This document shows, piece by piece, positions 1-11,606 of a stretch of 64,000 bases of DNA. The stretch comes from Dryomyza anilis (lineage: Eukaryota > Arthropoda > Insecta > Diptera > Dryomyzidae). Every line of letters begins with the position of its first letter. The first letter of the stretch is position 1. The notes under the pieces were generated by a model. It ran no database searches. It saw nothing but the letters and a program-made list of their open reading frames with translations, and was not told where the DNA came from. The position numbers were made by a program, and so were the translations under genes. The stretch lies in the NCBI GenBank assembly GCA_951804985.1, contig OX638135.1, forward strand, positions 13,605,735 through 13,669,734, written 5' to 3'.

Positions 1-1317
1 AATTTTTGACACAATATGTATGTTGGGTTCGGGCAGAGTATATGCTATATCTTGGTGAGTTTGGTGGACTGGGCGTGGCACCTCCCATATAAACCAAAAA
101 TTAAAAACACATTATATCAGCAATTATGATAGCAAATTTAATGAAATTTTGGTCAGCGTTATATTTAACCATTCTAAACGGTCTCCCGGAATGTGGGTGG
201 GATTGTAACCACAGTTGCCTCTCGGAAAGAATTTTGCCTTTTTACCCAAATTTTACCCAAAAAAGTTACCAATATTTTTAAAAATATTTTTTTACTGAAT
301 AAATATAAATTATCAAGAGGATCTGCCGACTCTAACTAAAAAAATGTCCTTCCTTCCGAAACTTTCTGGCTTGTTTGCTTTTTCCACTGTATATAAATAT
401 TATCATTTTTTTGTAATTTTGCTTGAAATATGTTCGACTTCTGTGAGTCTTGGATTATTTAAATTACAAATTAAATACAAAATGTATTAATGATACAATT
501 TCTACAAAATTATGTAACCCTCCAAACTGCCCTGAGCTATGTCCAGGTTTAAACTTTTTGGATTAAATAAAACCAATTCTGCAAAAAATATAGACATTTT
601 GTAAAACTGAAATAAAATAAGCGCTAGTTGGATTAGCGTTATCAAAAAAGTTAGAAAAGTGTCCAACGGCTGATGGTGGGCTGGAAGACTAAAATACGGA
701 AATTCGTCATATCTCATTCAGAAATTCTAACCTTTAACTATTTTAAAAACTATGAAGTATTGTTCTTCAAATGTGATATAATTTTTTTCTTCTACCATGT
801 TAAGTTTTTAAGTTATGAATTAAAGAAAATGTAAAAATAATTTCGTTTACACGCTTTAAAAAAAAAAAATGTATTCTTTTATTTAATCTGTTACTTAGCC
901 ATGTAGAAAACCAGAAACTTAAAACTCAAAGAAACTCAAATTTAAAACAGACTTTAAACAGGCTTTAATTAACAAAATAATAAAACAATGCGCAGTGTTG
1001 CATAATAATTCACTCCAAACTTGCCAATAGAGATACCTCTGTTATCCCTTTTTTACTCATATTTTCATTTCAAATAATAACAATGAAATTTATCTAATAT
1101 TCGATTCAATAAGAATACGAAAATTATCATTTATATATTTTTAAAATATTTAATTTATTATTGTCCTATCGAAAAGTTACTAAGTTACCAAGCTGACAAA
1201 AAGTTACCAAGAGTGGCACCCTCCTTAGAAGGTACATTTTCCAGATTGTGTATGTCAACTGTTATTATAGTAATATCAAGATATTTCACACAAGGATATC
1301 AACTACCACAATTTGTT

Positions 1318-2112
1318 ACTCACCACATCAAAATTCACCACAGCGAAACTCACTACACCAAAATACACCACACTAAAACTCACCTCACTAAAGCTCACCA
1401 CTCTAAAATTCACCACACTAAAACTCACCACCAGTGTTCACACTTTTCGACAATGCAAAAGAAGTAGATTTGAAAATTTTGGGGAGTAGAAATAGGTAAA
1501 AAGGAGTAGAATTGAAAATATTGTAAAATAGAGTGGATTCGATGTAAAAGGAGTAGATACTTAAATATAGGAGTACATTTGATGCAAAGGGAGTAGAAAT
1601 ATGCATTAGATTTTAAATAAATTAATATTTATGTTAATTTTTAACATTTGTATTAATTCCCGATTTTTTTATTTTCTATAATGTTAATGTGTACAGGGTG
1701 GTCTGTTATAGAGTTGGGGTGTATCTGGAACACTCAATGAAATACATGGTGTTTTCAAAATTTAATTTATAAAAGTTGATAAAGACCAGAAGATAAAGAC
1801 CATGGAAAAATATTACATTTATTTTACAGATAATTGATCATAGTTATTTTATTTGGAGTGCAAGAATTTATTCTCATCAAATTAAAAATATGGAACCCAT
1901 TTTTGCAAAGGGAGTAGGTTTATTTAAAAGGGAGTAGACAATTATGAGAAAGGAGTAGAAAATGATACTACCGGAGTAGAGGAGTAGATTTTGAAAATAC
2001 AAATGAAATGTTGTAGATCAACTCCGATCGGAGAGGAATGAGAACACTGCTCACCACACTAAAATTCACCACACTAACACTCACCACACCAAAATTCACC
2101 ACACTAAAACTT
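1318..2112. repeat. 15-bp minisatellite (CACCACACTAAAATT-like), split by a hAT
   Basis: About eight degenerate 15-bp units lie at 1318-1431 and about four more at 2050-2112. The two blocks are one array interrupted by the insertion at 1432-2049. Because 15 is a multiple of three, the array gives an open frame of His/Lys/Thr pentads at 1213-1467; this is a by-product of the repeat, not a gene. Confidence 0.85.
1432..2049. mobile_element. 618-bp non-autonomous hAT element
   Basis: The left end is CAGTGTTCACAC and the right end, read inward, is CAGTGTTCTCAT. These fit the hAT terminal rule (Y-A-R-N-G) and are flanked by a perfect 8-bp duplication CTCACCAC (1424-1431 and 2050-2057). The interior is dominated by scattered GGAGTAGA motifs in two clusters (about 1462-1600 and 1850-1995), probably transposase-binding subterminal repeats. 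No transposase is encoded. It sits in the minisatellite, so it came later. Confidence 0.9.
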
Positions 2113-2114
2113 TT

Positions 2115-2199
2115 ACTGGGAAAAACTCTACGGGTAAGAATTCTGTCGGGGAGAATTCTACTGGGAAGAATTCTACGGGAAAGCCATCTACGGGGAAGA
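2115..2199. repeat. Short tandem repeat GGGAAGAATTCTACG
   Basis: About five imperfect 16-18 bp units with a shared TTCTAC core lie directly after the CACCACAC minisatellite and about 60 bases before the Helitron 3' hairpin. Internal tandem repeats are common in non-autonomous Helitrons. Confidence 0.7.
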
Positions 2200-2397
2200 T
2201 ATAAATAATAATTATTAATAAAATCACTCCATATCCTTGCATTCACAAAATCTTGGCACGAGTCGTGCACGCGTCCAGCTGGTAAGCTATATATACAATA
2301 AAGAAATTTAAAACATAACATAACAAAGAAGTAGCGCAAAACAAAGACACTTTGGACACAGTAGTTTTGGCTAAAGTCATTTGGCGCATCATCCGTA

Positions 2398-3669
2398 CAC
2401 TCTCAAGGTAAGCTTACATGTTTGCATTTTTTTCTTATATAATTTTATTAATTAAATAACAGTTCGTGTATTTTAAATATTAATTTTAACAAAAACACAT
2501 TTCTGTGCATTTTTAATTGTACTATTAGTTTTATAGGTATGTCTTATTGCATCTATAGGATAGAATTATTAAAAACGAAGTTCATAGGATGAAAAGTATT
2601 GTCGCCATAGTTTTGTAGGATAATAGGATAAACTATAGGATAAACTATAGCATCATTATGTTATATGATGCAAACTTTTGATTTTGTATGTATTTCATAT
2701 TGTTCCTATAGAATGAAAATATTAAATATATACTTCATAGGATAAAAATAATTGTCTTTAGAGTTTGTTTGTATAGGATAAACTATAGCATCAATATGTT
2801 ATATGAAGCAAACTATTGTTTTTGTATGCATTTCCTATTGCTTTTATATGATCAAATTATTAAATATGAACTTTAAACGATGAAAAATATTTGTCGTTAT
2901 AGTTGTGCCATTTTATTTTAATTGGATGCATAAATAGAATGAATAGAATTACGATTTAAATCGCTGAACATAATTTTATTAATTACTAATGAATATTTTA
3001 AAATTTATTCATTTCCAGACTGACTTCGTTGTATCGCATTGTTGTACGCAATCAAAAATTAGCGAAGGAAGGCAGCGCAAAAATTTAAGTCATGGACATT
3101 TGCATGTACACACCTGGGATAATTTTTATTTCCATTTGGCATAACATTCTTTATAATTCATGTGTATTTAATTAAATTGAAATATAAATATTATTGTGTC
3201 AGTTGTATTTATTTATTTTTACAATAATACTAATAGCATATAGAATTAATAGCATATAGATTAATCCTATTGAATGAATATAAGAAACTATAATTTGAAT
3301 AGTATGTTCCTATAAAATGAATATGATGTCCTATTACTTTTAAATGATTTACACTATTGATTTTATGTTGCAATATATTTAAAAAAAATAGTATGAATAA
3401 TATAATTAATAATTTTATCATTGTGATATAAAAGTATAAATCGGTTTATTTTAATATGATAAAATATTCTTTCAATGGGACATTCTGATATTAATAGGAC
3501 ATCACATTAATTTTTAATAGTAAAAACTATTGAAATCAATAGTGAGACGCCACTGTAATAATAATAGTTCCCACAATATAATATTAATAGGAAAAATCGG
3601 AATGACTAATTTTAATAGTACAAAATCGTTGAGGTATTCCTATGAATTTTATAGTTTTTTTTCTGAGTG
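2398..3669. mobile_element. Probable TA-flanked inverted-repeat element with TATAGGATAA motifs
   Basis: The right end reads TTTTTTTTCTGAGTG followed by TA (3670-3671), matching the CACTCAGAAAAA termini of the elements at 5511 and 26778. The left end is weaker: CACTCTCAAGG after TA at 2396-2397. Both flanks carry many copies of a CTATAGGATAA / TTAATAGGA motif in both orientations. The centre (about 3060-3110) holds GGCAGCGCAAA...AAGTCA, similar to the centre of the element at 18567-20262. The right end is well supported, the left end provisional. Confidence 0.4.
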
Positions 3670-3671
3670 TA

Positions 3672-4617
3672 CTTTTTTATAAAAAAAAAACAACAACATT
3701 TAATAGAAAAAACTCTTTATTAAAGATTATTAAATAATATTTTGGTACACTCTGCCCCGTCGTTTCATTTTATTAGTTTGCAAGAATGAAAATGGCGTTG
3801 CAAAGACGCTGACGTTCGCTCGTGTAGAAAATGGAATATTTGTGCAGCTCGTTGCACAGCTGATGTTACGAAGCCTTTTGTTCAGCGTGTATTTTGATTT
3901 CATTCTGTTCATGATCTAAAACCGAAGTTTTTCTTAACTTATCACTATTTGTAACACATTTTCTTTTTAAATGGAAATTAAAAATCCCTAGCGCTTGATG
4001 CTAACCCGCCACGGCGAAATCTAATTTAATACTGAATCTGACAAACTGTCAACAGCTGTCAAACAGCAATCATACTATTATTATATCAATCATGCTTCAA
4101 TACTAACATGATTGACACAATAACGAACATGATTCTGGCAATCATGCATGCATACTCGAATTACATTTTTGTCACAATCGTTACATATTTTAATCATACA
4201 ACTTGATCATAATATGATTGCAGAAATCATTTAATGAAAACCACAATCATTTAAAAAAATATTTTTCTATACATACTCTACCTACGTGAGTAAAACATTT
4301 CCTACGCAAAGCTCGCACCCCGCTGTTCGATTTTGGCATTACATGGTAGGTCCCACCACTTTGAGTACAAATACACAGCTCAAATGGTTAGGGGTTAAGA
4401 AGGGGTTCAGAAGGGGTTCAGAAAGAGTTCAGAACTGTACCGCCAAACTATTATTATTATTAATACTGACCACCAGCACACGTGACCTAATGGTATTCAC
4501 TAACATGACCCAAATTAGTATTAGAGTCTATCCTTTTCGTCGTATAAACATTATTTTTGCTGCTCAACCAATTGTGCACAACGCACACTAATTTTGAGTA
4601 AAAAAAAGTATAAATCA
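3672..4617. other. Non-coding stretch with CAATCATG palindromic motifs
   Basis: No gene seen. From about 4035 to 4265 the motif CAATCATA/CATGATTG recurs at least ten times in both orientations. This recalls the motif-array interiors of the TA-flanked elements elsewhere, but clear termini are missing. The rest is unassigned. Confidence 0.4.
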
Positions 4618-5363
4618 AGCAAGTTGGGTAAGTTCGGTCACATTGGACGAACTTATATAGTCGGTCGGGCCCGACTATGGAATACCCTACACCTTTGATG
4701 GGGATATTAATAAAGGATATTCAAATGTATACCGTAATTTTAAAGTTCTTAATTATGCTGAACCGCCCCACCCTCAAAATATTATTCACATATCAGAAAT
4801 TTACGTTCCCATAATTTAAAAAAATTATATAAAAGTATAAAAAACTAATAAAACAAATTTAGAAAAATAAAAGTGGGCGGACCATGCCTTTATTTACAAT
4901 TTTGTAAGACTTATATTTTATAGATTTTATTTTAATAATTTATATTTTAAATATTTCCACTACGAAAACCCGGGAAATAATGCAAAAAAAATGTGGGCCC
5001 ATTTTTGGAATTCTAACCATACGTTTTAAATTTTATAAATATATCTTGAATACCTCGAAACTAGTTCCTAAAGAGTTATATAAAAATGACTTGTATGGGA
5101 GGTGGGCGTATCCGTTGACCGACTTTTGGCTAAAAAAATATTCTGACCAAATTTCATCGCATTCTGACAAGTATTTCTCAAGTTTCCTCGTATACGGACA
5201 GCAAGACAGACATACGGTCAGACAGACGCACATAGCTAAACGGACTCGGGTAGTGATGCTGATCAAGAATATATATACTTTTCCATACCGGCCACACCTC
5301 CTAAGAGGCGTTACAATATCTGCACAAACTTAATATACCCTGTACCTCATAGGTGTAGGGTAT
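4618..5363 (-). mobile_element. Mini-me-like family A copy 1
   Basis: It contains, in reverse, the terminal ATACCCTACACC, the core with TATATATTCTTGATCAGCAT, a short GTCY-type run (GACAGACAGACG), two GTGGGCG boxes, the hairpin TCGGGCCCGACTAT and the end CCCAACTTG. Mini-me elements of Diptera are defined by a conserved core between a TA tract and a GTCY tract and have been linked to Helitron/Helentron-type non-autonomous elements. No protein is encoded. It abuts a second, truncated copy at 5364. Confidence 0.8.
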
Positions 5364-6740
5364 AAAAATAAAAGTGGGCGTGAGATTTTGTAAGGCTAAT
5401 GTCCACTATGAAAACCCAGTAAATAATTAAACAAAAAAATGACAATTTTTGGACCACATACTTTTAGGTGAATTCTAACAAAATGTATTAAATTTTATAA
5501 CTATTGAATACACAGAAAAATAAATGTACATCATATTGATGAATTCCGTTCTTCAAACCAGGATTCATTGTATTGAAGACCCATTCATAATATTAATGAC
5601 TAACGCCATCAATGTTATGAATGCTATCATAAATAAGAAGAACGCTTGATAACTGTCGAAAAACTGTTCTTCAATATGATGAACTGTATGTGAAGAATAC
5701 GTTTCATCATATTAATGAACCAAAATATAAAATACAACATTTATGTTCTTTATGTTGAAGAATGCTGTTCATTAAACAAAATTTCTATCAACATATTTTT
5801 TTTTTCGTATATGTTTTGTCGTACTTCTCAATTCTCAAGTAGTTCTTGTGTGTTATATTTTATATAATGCTTGCTCGACATGCATAAATTAGTAAAATGT
5901 TTTATAATATATTTATTATAATTACAACTTTTTGTTAATAAAATGTTATATTTATAAAAAATATATTTTTGAAAAAAAAAATTTTTTCCAAACAACAATT
6001 TTTTTCGAACAAACATTTTTTTCGAACAATTTTTTTTTGGAAATTTTTTTTTTCGAATTTTCTTTTTTTCGTACATTTTTTTTTTCGAACATTTTTTTTG
6101 GAACAATTTTTTTTGTCCAACATTTTTTTTTTGGGATAATTTTTTTTGTAAATTTTTTGACTGTTATTTTTTAAATAAAATTTTAACACTTTTTTTCAAA
6201 TTATTTAATAAAAAAAATTTTTTTTTTTGAAAAATATTATGAACAAATTCATCAATTTGACAATTCAAATTCATTGTATTGAATATTTTGTTCATATATA
6301 TAATGAATACATTCATTAATATGTCATTTAATGAACGGTGGTATCAATATGATGAATCTGGTAGTTGGTGAAAAAATTCATAATATTTATGAATAAATTC
6401 ATCATATTGAAGAATTTTTTTTTTATGTGTACTTTTGGAGTTATAAGTTCCTACAGTGACTATAAAAGTGATTTCTATGGCAGGTGGGCGTGTCCGTTGA
6501 CCGATTTGGCTCATTTGCAAAGTCAGTTCCTACTTTTGCCCAACACATATTGAAACGAAATTTTATCGCTTTCTGAGAAGTATTTCTCAAGTTACTATGT
6601 TTTCGGACAGACAGACAGACGGACATGGCTAAACACACTCGGGTAGTGATGCTGATCAAGAATATATGTATACTTTTCCATACCGGACACGCTTCTTAAG
6701 GAGCGTTAGAATATATGCATAAACTTTATATACCCTATTC
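5364..6740 (-). mobile_element. Mini-me-like family A copy 2, truncated and interrupted
   Basis: Family A sequence resumes after copy 1 without its CCCAACTCGTT end, runs to 5510, is interrupted by the insertion 5511-6429, and continues from 6430 (CTTTTGGAGTTAT) through the GACAGACAGACGG tract and core to about 6740. Other copies (for example 48829) show the uninterrupted site TTGAATACTTTTGG. Confidence 0.75.
5511..6429. mobile_element. 919-bp TA-flanked element with TTCAT/ATGAA motif arrays
   Basis: The ends are CACAGAAAAATAAATG and (read inward) CACATAAAAAAAAAATTC, flanked by a TA duplication (5509-5510, 6430-6431). The paralogous empty site in family A copies (GAATACTTTTGG) confirms the boundaries. 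The outer parts carry repeated dyads such as TTCATCATATTGA and ATTCATTAATATG. The middle (about 5960-6170) is a T-rich run with TTCGAACA spacers, which explains Phe- and Lys-rich open frames there. No transposase; superfamily not established, though TA duplications occur in Tc1/mariner and a few other groups. Confidence 0.85.
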
Positions 6741-7525
6741 GTTATTCTTCAGCAAAAAAATAAAAAAATAATTTTTAGTTTTTATTTTTGATTTTTAAAG
6801 TAAAAATTAAAATTTGACTTTGATTCATTATTTTTTGATTTTTCCGTAAAAATCCAAAAATAACAATCATTGCAGATATCAATTCTGCATGCGAAAATAA
6901 TTGATTCTGCATGCTCAGAATTACCGTGAACCTTAATAAGAATAACCGTTATTTACGGTCCCTGGTTTCTACACAAAAAAATTCTATATAAAAAAAATAA
7001 AGTAAAACTAATTACGTGTTTTTCCAAAGACAATTTTTTAATTCCAAAGCCAATTGAATTAATGTTCTTGTTTTCAAAAAACAACTTTAATGAATTTTTA
7101 TATAAAAAATTATTATATATAATAAAAATAAAAAGAAAATGGAATGGATCTAAATATTTAAATGAAGTTATTTCAAAAAATATTGCAGAAACGTTGCACG
7201 TTGTTTCGAAATCAATGAAAAAGCGCGCGTTTTGTTTAATCTGACGTCTAAACTACTCGAAACCTGCTAAAGTCATGTAGATATAAAGTCATGTAGATAT
7301 TGATGACTTAGATGCTGGATTTTTATTTGGAATCCTATACCTATACCAGAAGTTCTTGTTTTGATATTATTTTTTACTTTATGACGTAAACAAATACACC
7401 TGTAAGTGTATTTTAAAAGAATCTACGTTACTTATTTGTTCAAAATATTTCTAAAGTTACATTTCTTTTAATAACCTACACAAAAAGTAAATTTAAATAA
7501 TAAGTCTTATTTAAATTTACTTTTT
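6741..7525. other. AT-rich stretch, no feature recognised
   Basis: No coding or element boundary seen. Two small things only: CTGCATGC is repeated near 6880-6915, and a direct repeat of AAAGTCATGTAGATAT occurs near 7270-7300. Confidence 0.5.
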
Positions 7526-8535
7526 GTCCATTCCACACCAAATCGACCAATAAAGTCAAATTTGAGATTTTACCTTTTGGATTTCAATAAAATTTGGGCT
7601 ACTGATAAATGGTATCCAGATATGTACTGACCAATTTTTTTTCGCCCACTACTTCCAGAGATACAGTGGCTCAAAGTTACAAAAAATGGGCCAATCACTT
7701 TTGTATTGTTGTTTATATTTAAATATCTCTTAAACTAGGTTTGCTTCATTGATGGCTCGTTTTAAAGCTAATAGAACAATTAAGTTGTAACTTTTAACCG
7801 TTGTTATGTGGCCCGTGGTAATTTTCTTTGCACTTCAAAATTGTGGTCCTTAAAAAGGACCTTTTTTAAAATTCTGAAAAAAATCCTAAATTTTAGCCAA
7901 TTTATTATAAATTTTCGAAAATGTTATATATCTCAATAACTAGAGACAATTTGATAAAACTGACGCCATTTTCGAAATCAGAGTTACAAAATCATTGAAA
8001 AATTATTGCAAATTTTACTTTTGATAAAAATATATATTTTTTCACAACAAAAAATATGTAAAAATTTTAAAAATTAATTTTTAAAATATGATACCATCAA
8101 AATACCATCTTGAAATTTGGCATGAACATTTATATTTAATTAACCAAAATATGTGATTTTTTTCAGAATTTTAAAAAGGGTCCTTTTTAAGGACATACAT
8201 TTTGAAGTGTATGGATAATTACCACGGGCCACATGTTCAAGTTTAGAAGTTACAACTTAATTGGAATAAAAGCTTGTTCTATTAGCTTTAAAACGAGTCA
8301 ACGATGGTTCTGGTATTTCAACTTTAAGAGATATTGAAATATGAACAACCATATAAAAGTGATTTTTGGCTCATTTTTTGTAAATTTGAACCACTGTATC
8401 TATGGAAGTAGTGGGCGAAAAAATAAAACAAAAATTGATCAATGCATATCTCGATACCTTTTATCAGTTGTGCAAATTTTATTGAAATCGAAGAAGATGA
8501 GTACCAACCGCTGGTCGATATGGTGTGGTATGGCC
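7526..8535. mobile_element. 1-kb inverted-repeat element with GGCCATTCCACACC ends (old copy)
   Basis: Left end CCATTCCACACCAAATCGAC and right end TGGTCGATATGGTGTGGTATGG are inverted copies. The similarity continues inward: GCCCGTGGTAATTTTC and CCTTAAAAAGGACC on the left are mirrored by GGTCCTTTTTAAGG and TACCACGGGCC on the right, so most of the element can fold on itself. Younger copies occur at 35850, 40675 and 45743. No protein encoded; superfamily unassigned. Confidence 0.75.
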
Positions 8536-9454
8536 CTTATAATAAAAAAGACTACGGGTGAAAAATGTGTCGAATAGTATATACATTTTTATTTAATGTT
8601 ATCACATTTTCCCTCGGCGTACGTACAAATAAGTACTTAAGTTAAAAGCAATTATCACACAATTACAATATTGCAATTATTTTAAAAATTCGTAAACTCA
8701 GCTAAGATCATTACTTATAATTTTGAATTTTTAGTCGTTGGAGTATTTTAAGACGACTTATACAAAATGCAATTTTGAAATCAGGGCTCGCATCTTAACC
8801 GTTTCAACATTACGCTACCAAGATACATAGTAATTCAAACTCGGTTGTGGGCCCTCTTCTTTGAACTCTAGTGGCGCCATCTATTTATGAAGTAATTAAT
8901 TAATTAGTTTATGTATACGATTTTTAGTATGTCACTCAGTTAAATAATGTACGAAAAAGAATTGTGTTTTTTTTTGACGAAAATGAAGTACATTTTCATC
9001 ACTCCATATAATTTACTCCATATTCCAACGTCTATTGTTGCTATTTTAGCACTTTCATGCAAAAAAATGTGAACATCACTGTAAGTTATACGTTCTACTT
9101 TAAAGAAACAATATTTTGGTCTAAATGGTCCTAAATTGTGTACACAAATTTGTAATAAAGTAAAAACAATTTTCAAAAATTAATATTTGTGACCAATTCG
9201 CGTGTTTTACCTCATTTTGAAACAACGTCCATAGCTTAGCAATCTATATATATCCGCCTCATGTATTATTGCAACAATATTTATCGATATTCAAGCAAAT
9301 AATTCAGTGGAAATGTTGTGGAAAAACAATATTCCCTATCAATTATTTTTTATCCGTCATTTTGGTTGTCTTAAACGGCTTTCATTTCCACACACTTTTT
9401 GGAAATGAGCACCTCAATTTTGAATTTGAATTTATAATAAATATATAAAGAAGT
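8536..9454. other. AT-rich stretch, no feature recognised
   Basis: No gene, tandem repeat or element end recognised. Short open frames on both strands have no visible domain. Confidence 0.5.
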
Positions 9455-10240
9455 ATATCTAGAGTAAAGTGGGACACGTTTTGATTTTCCTCGAAAAAAA
9501 TACATTTGAATATTTTTTTTTAATTCTTTTGAAGGCTCTAATTCGCAGTATAAATAAATTATAATAAGGTTATAAAATAAGAATGGTAATGCATGAAAAA
9601 TTAAGAAGAAAAAAAAGAGTTGAAATTCTTATCGTACTTATGCTAAGAAAATACGAAAAAAATTTTGCATTTACTGCTAGTAAGAATATTTTGAGTAACA
9701 ATGGAGACAAGTGTAGTTGCTGGTCGTGAAATTCGCATATTTCAAGTATACAGAGCATTTGCAGATATGTCAGTCACTGAATTGTTTTAATTTAATTTCT
9801 TTGGCTTTAAGGATGAAAATTGTACAAAATACTTCTTCTTCTTCTGATGAAAGAAGATGATGAAAAACATGAAAAAGCTGGCGAAACGTGAAAAATTATA
9901 CCGAAACTGTTTAGATTTTTGGAATCGGAATTGTTATAAAAACGTGTGTCGGAACCCATATATTTCTTCTGGTTGGAATCCGAACCGCTATTTTAAAAAT
10001 CTCGAAACTAGAACCGGAACCGACATAATAGGCCCTGTCAGAGAACGGAAAGAATCAGAACCGTTATTAAAATATGTATGGAACCGGAATCTTAACCCAT
10101 TTAATTTTTTGGTTGGTACCGGAATCGGAACCACAATTTTAAAAATCTTTAAACTCAACCCGAAACTGATATTCCAAAGGGTTTTCGTCCCTGTAATAAA
10201 TAACTCAAAAATTAAGTTAGATACTGTTTTATTCTCTTAA
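9455..10240. mobile_element. Fragments of hAT families e and c
   Basis: 9455-9860 matches the interior of the hAT at 35664-37751 (GGTAAAGTGGGA-like start, AATGGTAATGCA, GATGAAAATTGTACAAAAT with TTCTTCTTCT). 9880-10210 is a run of degenerate GGAACCGGAATC motifs like those near 16520-16600 and 28880 in the hAT-c family. An open frame at 9857-10240 is this motif read through. Boundaries are not resolved. Confidence 0.5.
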
Positions 10241-10341
10241 ATCCATAAGTAAAACTAAAGCAACAAAGAAAAGGTTAATATACCACGACATTTTTATTTT
10301 CTGAAGTAATTTTTTAAATTGGGTTAGAATCTATAAACAAA

Positions 10342-10474
10342 ATCTTTAATGGGCGCGTGCCTGATTATGGAGGCACGGACACGCACGGGCACGACAACAA
10401 TTAGCACGCACGGAGATTTGCACGCACGAACTCAGATTTTCGGGCGTGACACGAAAAAAACGCGCCCATCTCTA
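10342..10474. mobile_element. 133-bp putative hAT MITE built from GCACGCACGG motifs
   Basis: The right end read inward is TAGAGATGGGCGCG, fitting hAT termini; the left end is ATCTTTAATGGGCGCG, slightly eroded. Flanks TAAACAAA and TAAACAAC agree at 7 of 8 positions. Nearly all the interior is GGCACG/CGTGCC-type motif, GC-rich against AT-rich surroundings. Confidence 0.55.
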
Positions 10475-10583
10475 TAAACAACTACAAAAAAACACTCAAC
10501 TCCAAAAAAATTATAGAATGGTATGTTTTTTCTGTTGCTACGTAAGTGTAGTTTGTGAAGCTATGCACTTAAATTTAATAATT

Positions 10584-10718
10584 ATACCCTACACCTATGA
10601 GGTACAGGGTATATTAACTTTGTGCATATATTGTAACGCCCCTTAGGAGGCGTGTCCGGTATGGAAAAGTATATATATTCTTGATCACCATCACTACCCG
10701 AGTCCGTTTAGTCATGTC

Positions 10719-10751
<33 letters not shown>

Positions 10752-11606
10752 TGCTGTCTTGCTGTCCAATTTTAGCCAAAAGTAGGAACTGAGTTTGAAA
10801 ATGAGCCAAATCGGTCAACGGACACGCCCACCTCCCATACAAGTAACTTTTATATAACTCTTTCGGAACTAATAACTCGAAAATTATTCATGGAATAGTT
10901 ATAAAATTTAAAAGGTATTGTTATAATTCACCTATAAATATGTGGTCCAAAAATGGGCGTGATCCGCCCACTTTTTTTTTTCATTATTTCCCGGGTTTTC
11001 ATAGTGGAAATTTGATCCGTAAATTATTAAAATCAAATCTATGAAATATTAGCCTTTCAAAATTTTAAATATAGGCGTGGTCCGCCCAATTATATTATTC
11101 TTTTTTTTTTTTTTTTAGTTGTTTATACTTTTGTATACATTTTTTAATTTATGGGGATATAAGACGTAAATTTCTGATTTATGAATAATATTCTGAGGGT
11201 GGGGAGGTTCAGCATAATTAAAAACTTTAAAATGTATGCAATTAAATATCCCACATTAATATCCTCACCAAAGGTGTAGGGTATTCCATAGTCGGGCCCG
11301 ACCGACTATAAAAATCCGCCCCATGTGACCTAACTTTCCCAACTCGTTTTTTTTTTAGTTGTTTATACTTTTGTATACATTTTTTAATTTATGGGGATAT
11401 AAGACGTCGATTTCTGATTTATGAATAATATTCTGAGGGTGGGGAGGTTCAGCATAATTAAAAACTTTAAAATGTATGCAATTAAATATCCCACATTAAT
11501 ATCCTCACCAAAGTTGTAGGGTATTCCATAGTCGGGCCCGACCGACTATAAAAATCCGCCCCATGTGACCGAACTTACCCATGTCACCTAACTTTCCCAA
11601 CTCGTT
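10584..11606 (+). mobile_element. Mini-me-like family A copy 3 with duplicated 3' end
   Basis: It starts ATACCCTACACCTATGAGG and carries TATATATTCTTGATCA, then (GTCT)n with GTCC/GTCTT variants at 10719-10766, GGGCGTG boxes, the AGTCGGGCCCGACCGACT hairpin and CCCAACTCGTT. The last ~250 bases are present twice in tandem (about 11101-11348 and 11349-11606), each with its own hairpin and terminus. No TSD visible. Confidence 0.85.

Larger units (their letters stand above)
1..2282 (+). mobile_element. 3' part of a Helitron-like element, left end outside window
   Basis: The right end reads CCAGCTGG followed by host T at 2283, matching the Helitron CTRR|T terminus. About 10 bases upstream is a short hairpin, GCACG/CGTGC at 2256-2268, in the usual place for a Helitron 3' hairpin. 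The first 120 bases (GGGCGTGGCACCTCCCATATA) resemble the interior of the complete Helitron at 14515-15598, so the element probably starts left of the window. It carries a minisatellite and a nested hAT. No Rep/helicase coding is visible, so it is non-autonomous. The right end is clear; assigning everything from base 1 to one element is inference. Confidence 0.5.

Noticed and set aside
5932..6189. Phe-rich and Lys-rich open frames on opposite strands
   Set aside because: Produced by a T-rich low-complexity run with TTCGAACA spacers inside a non-coding element.
9857..10240. 127-residue frame rich in NRN and GTG motifs
   Set aside because: Degenerate GGAACCGGAATC motif array; no domain.
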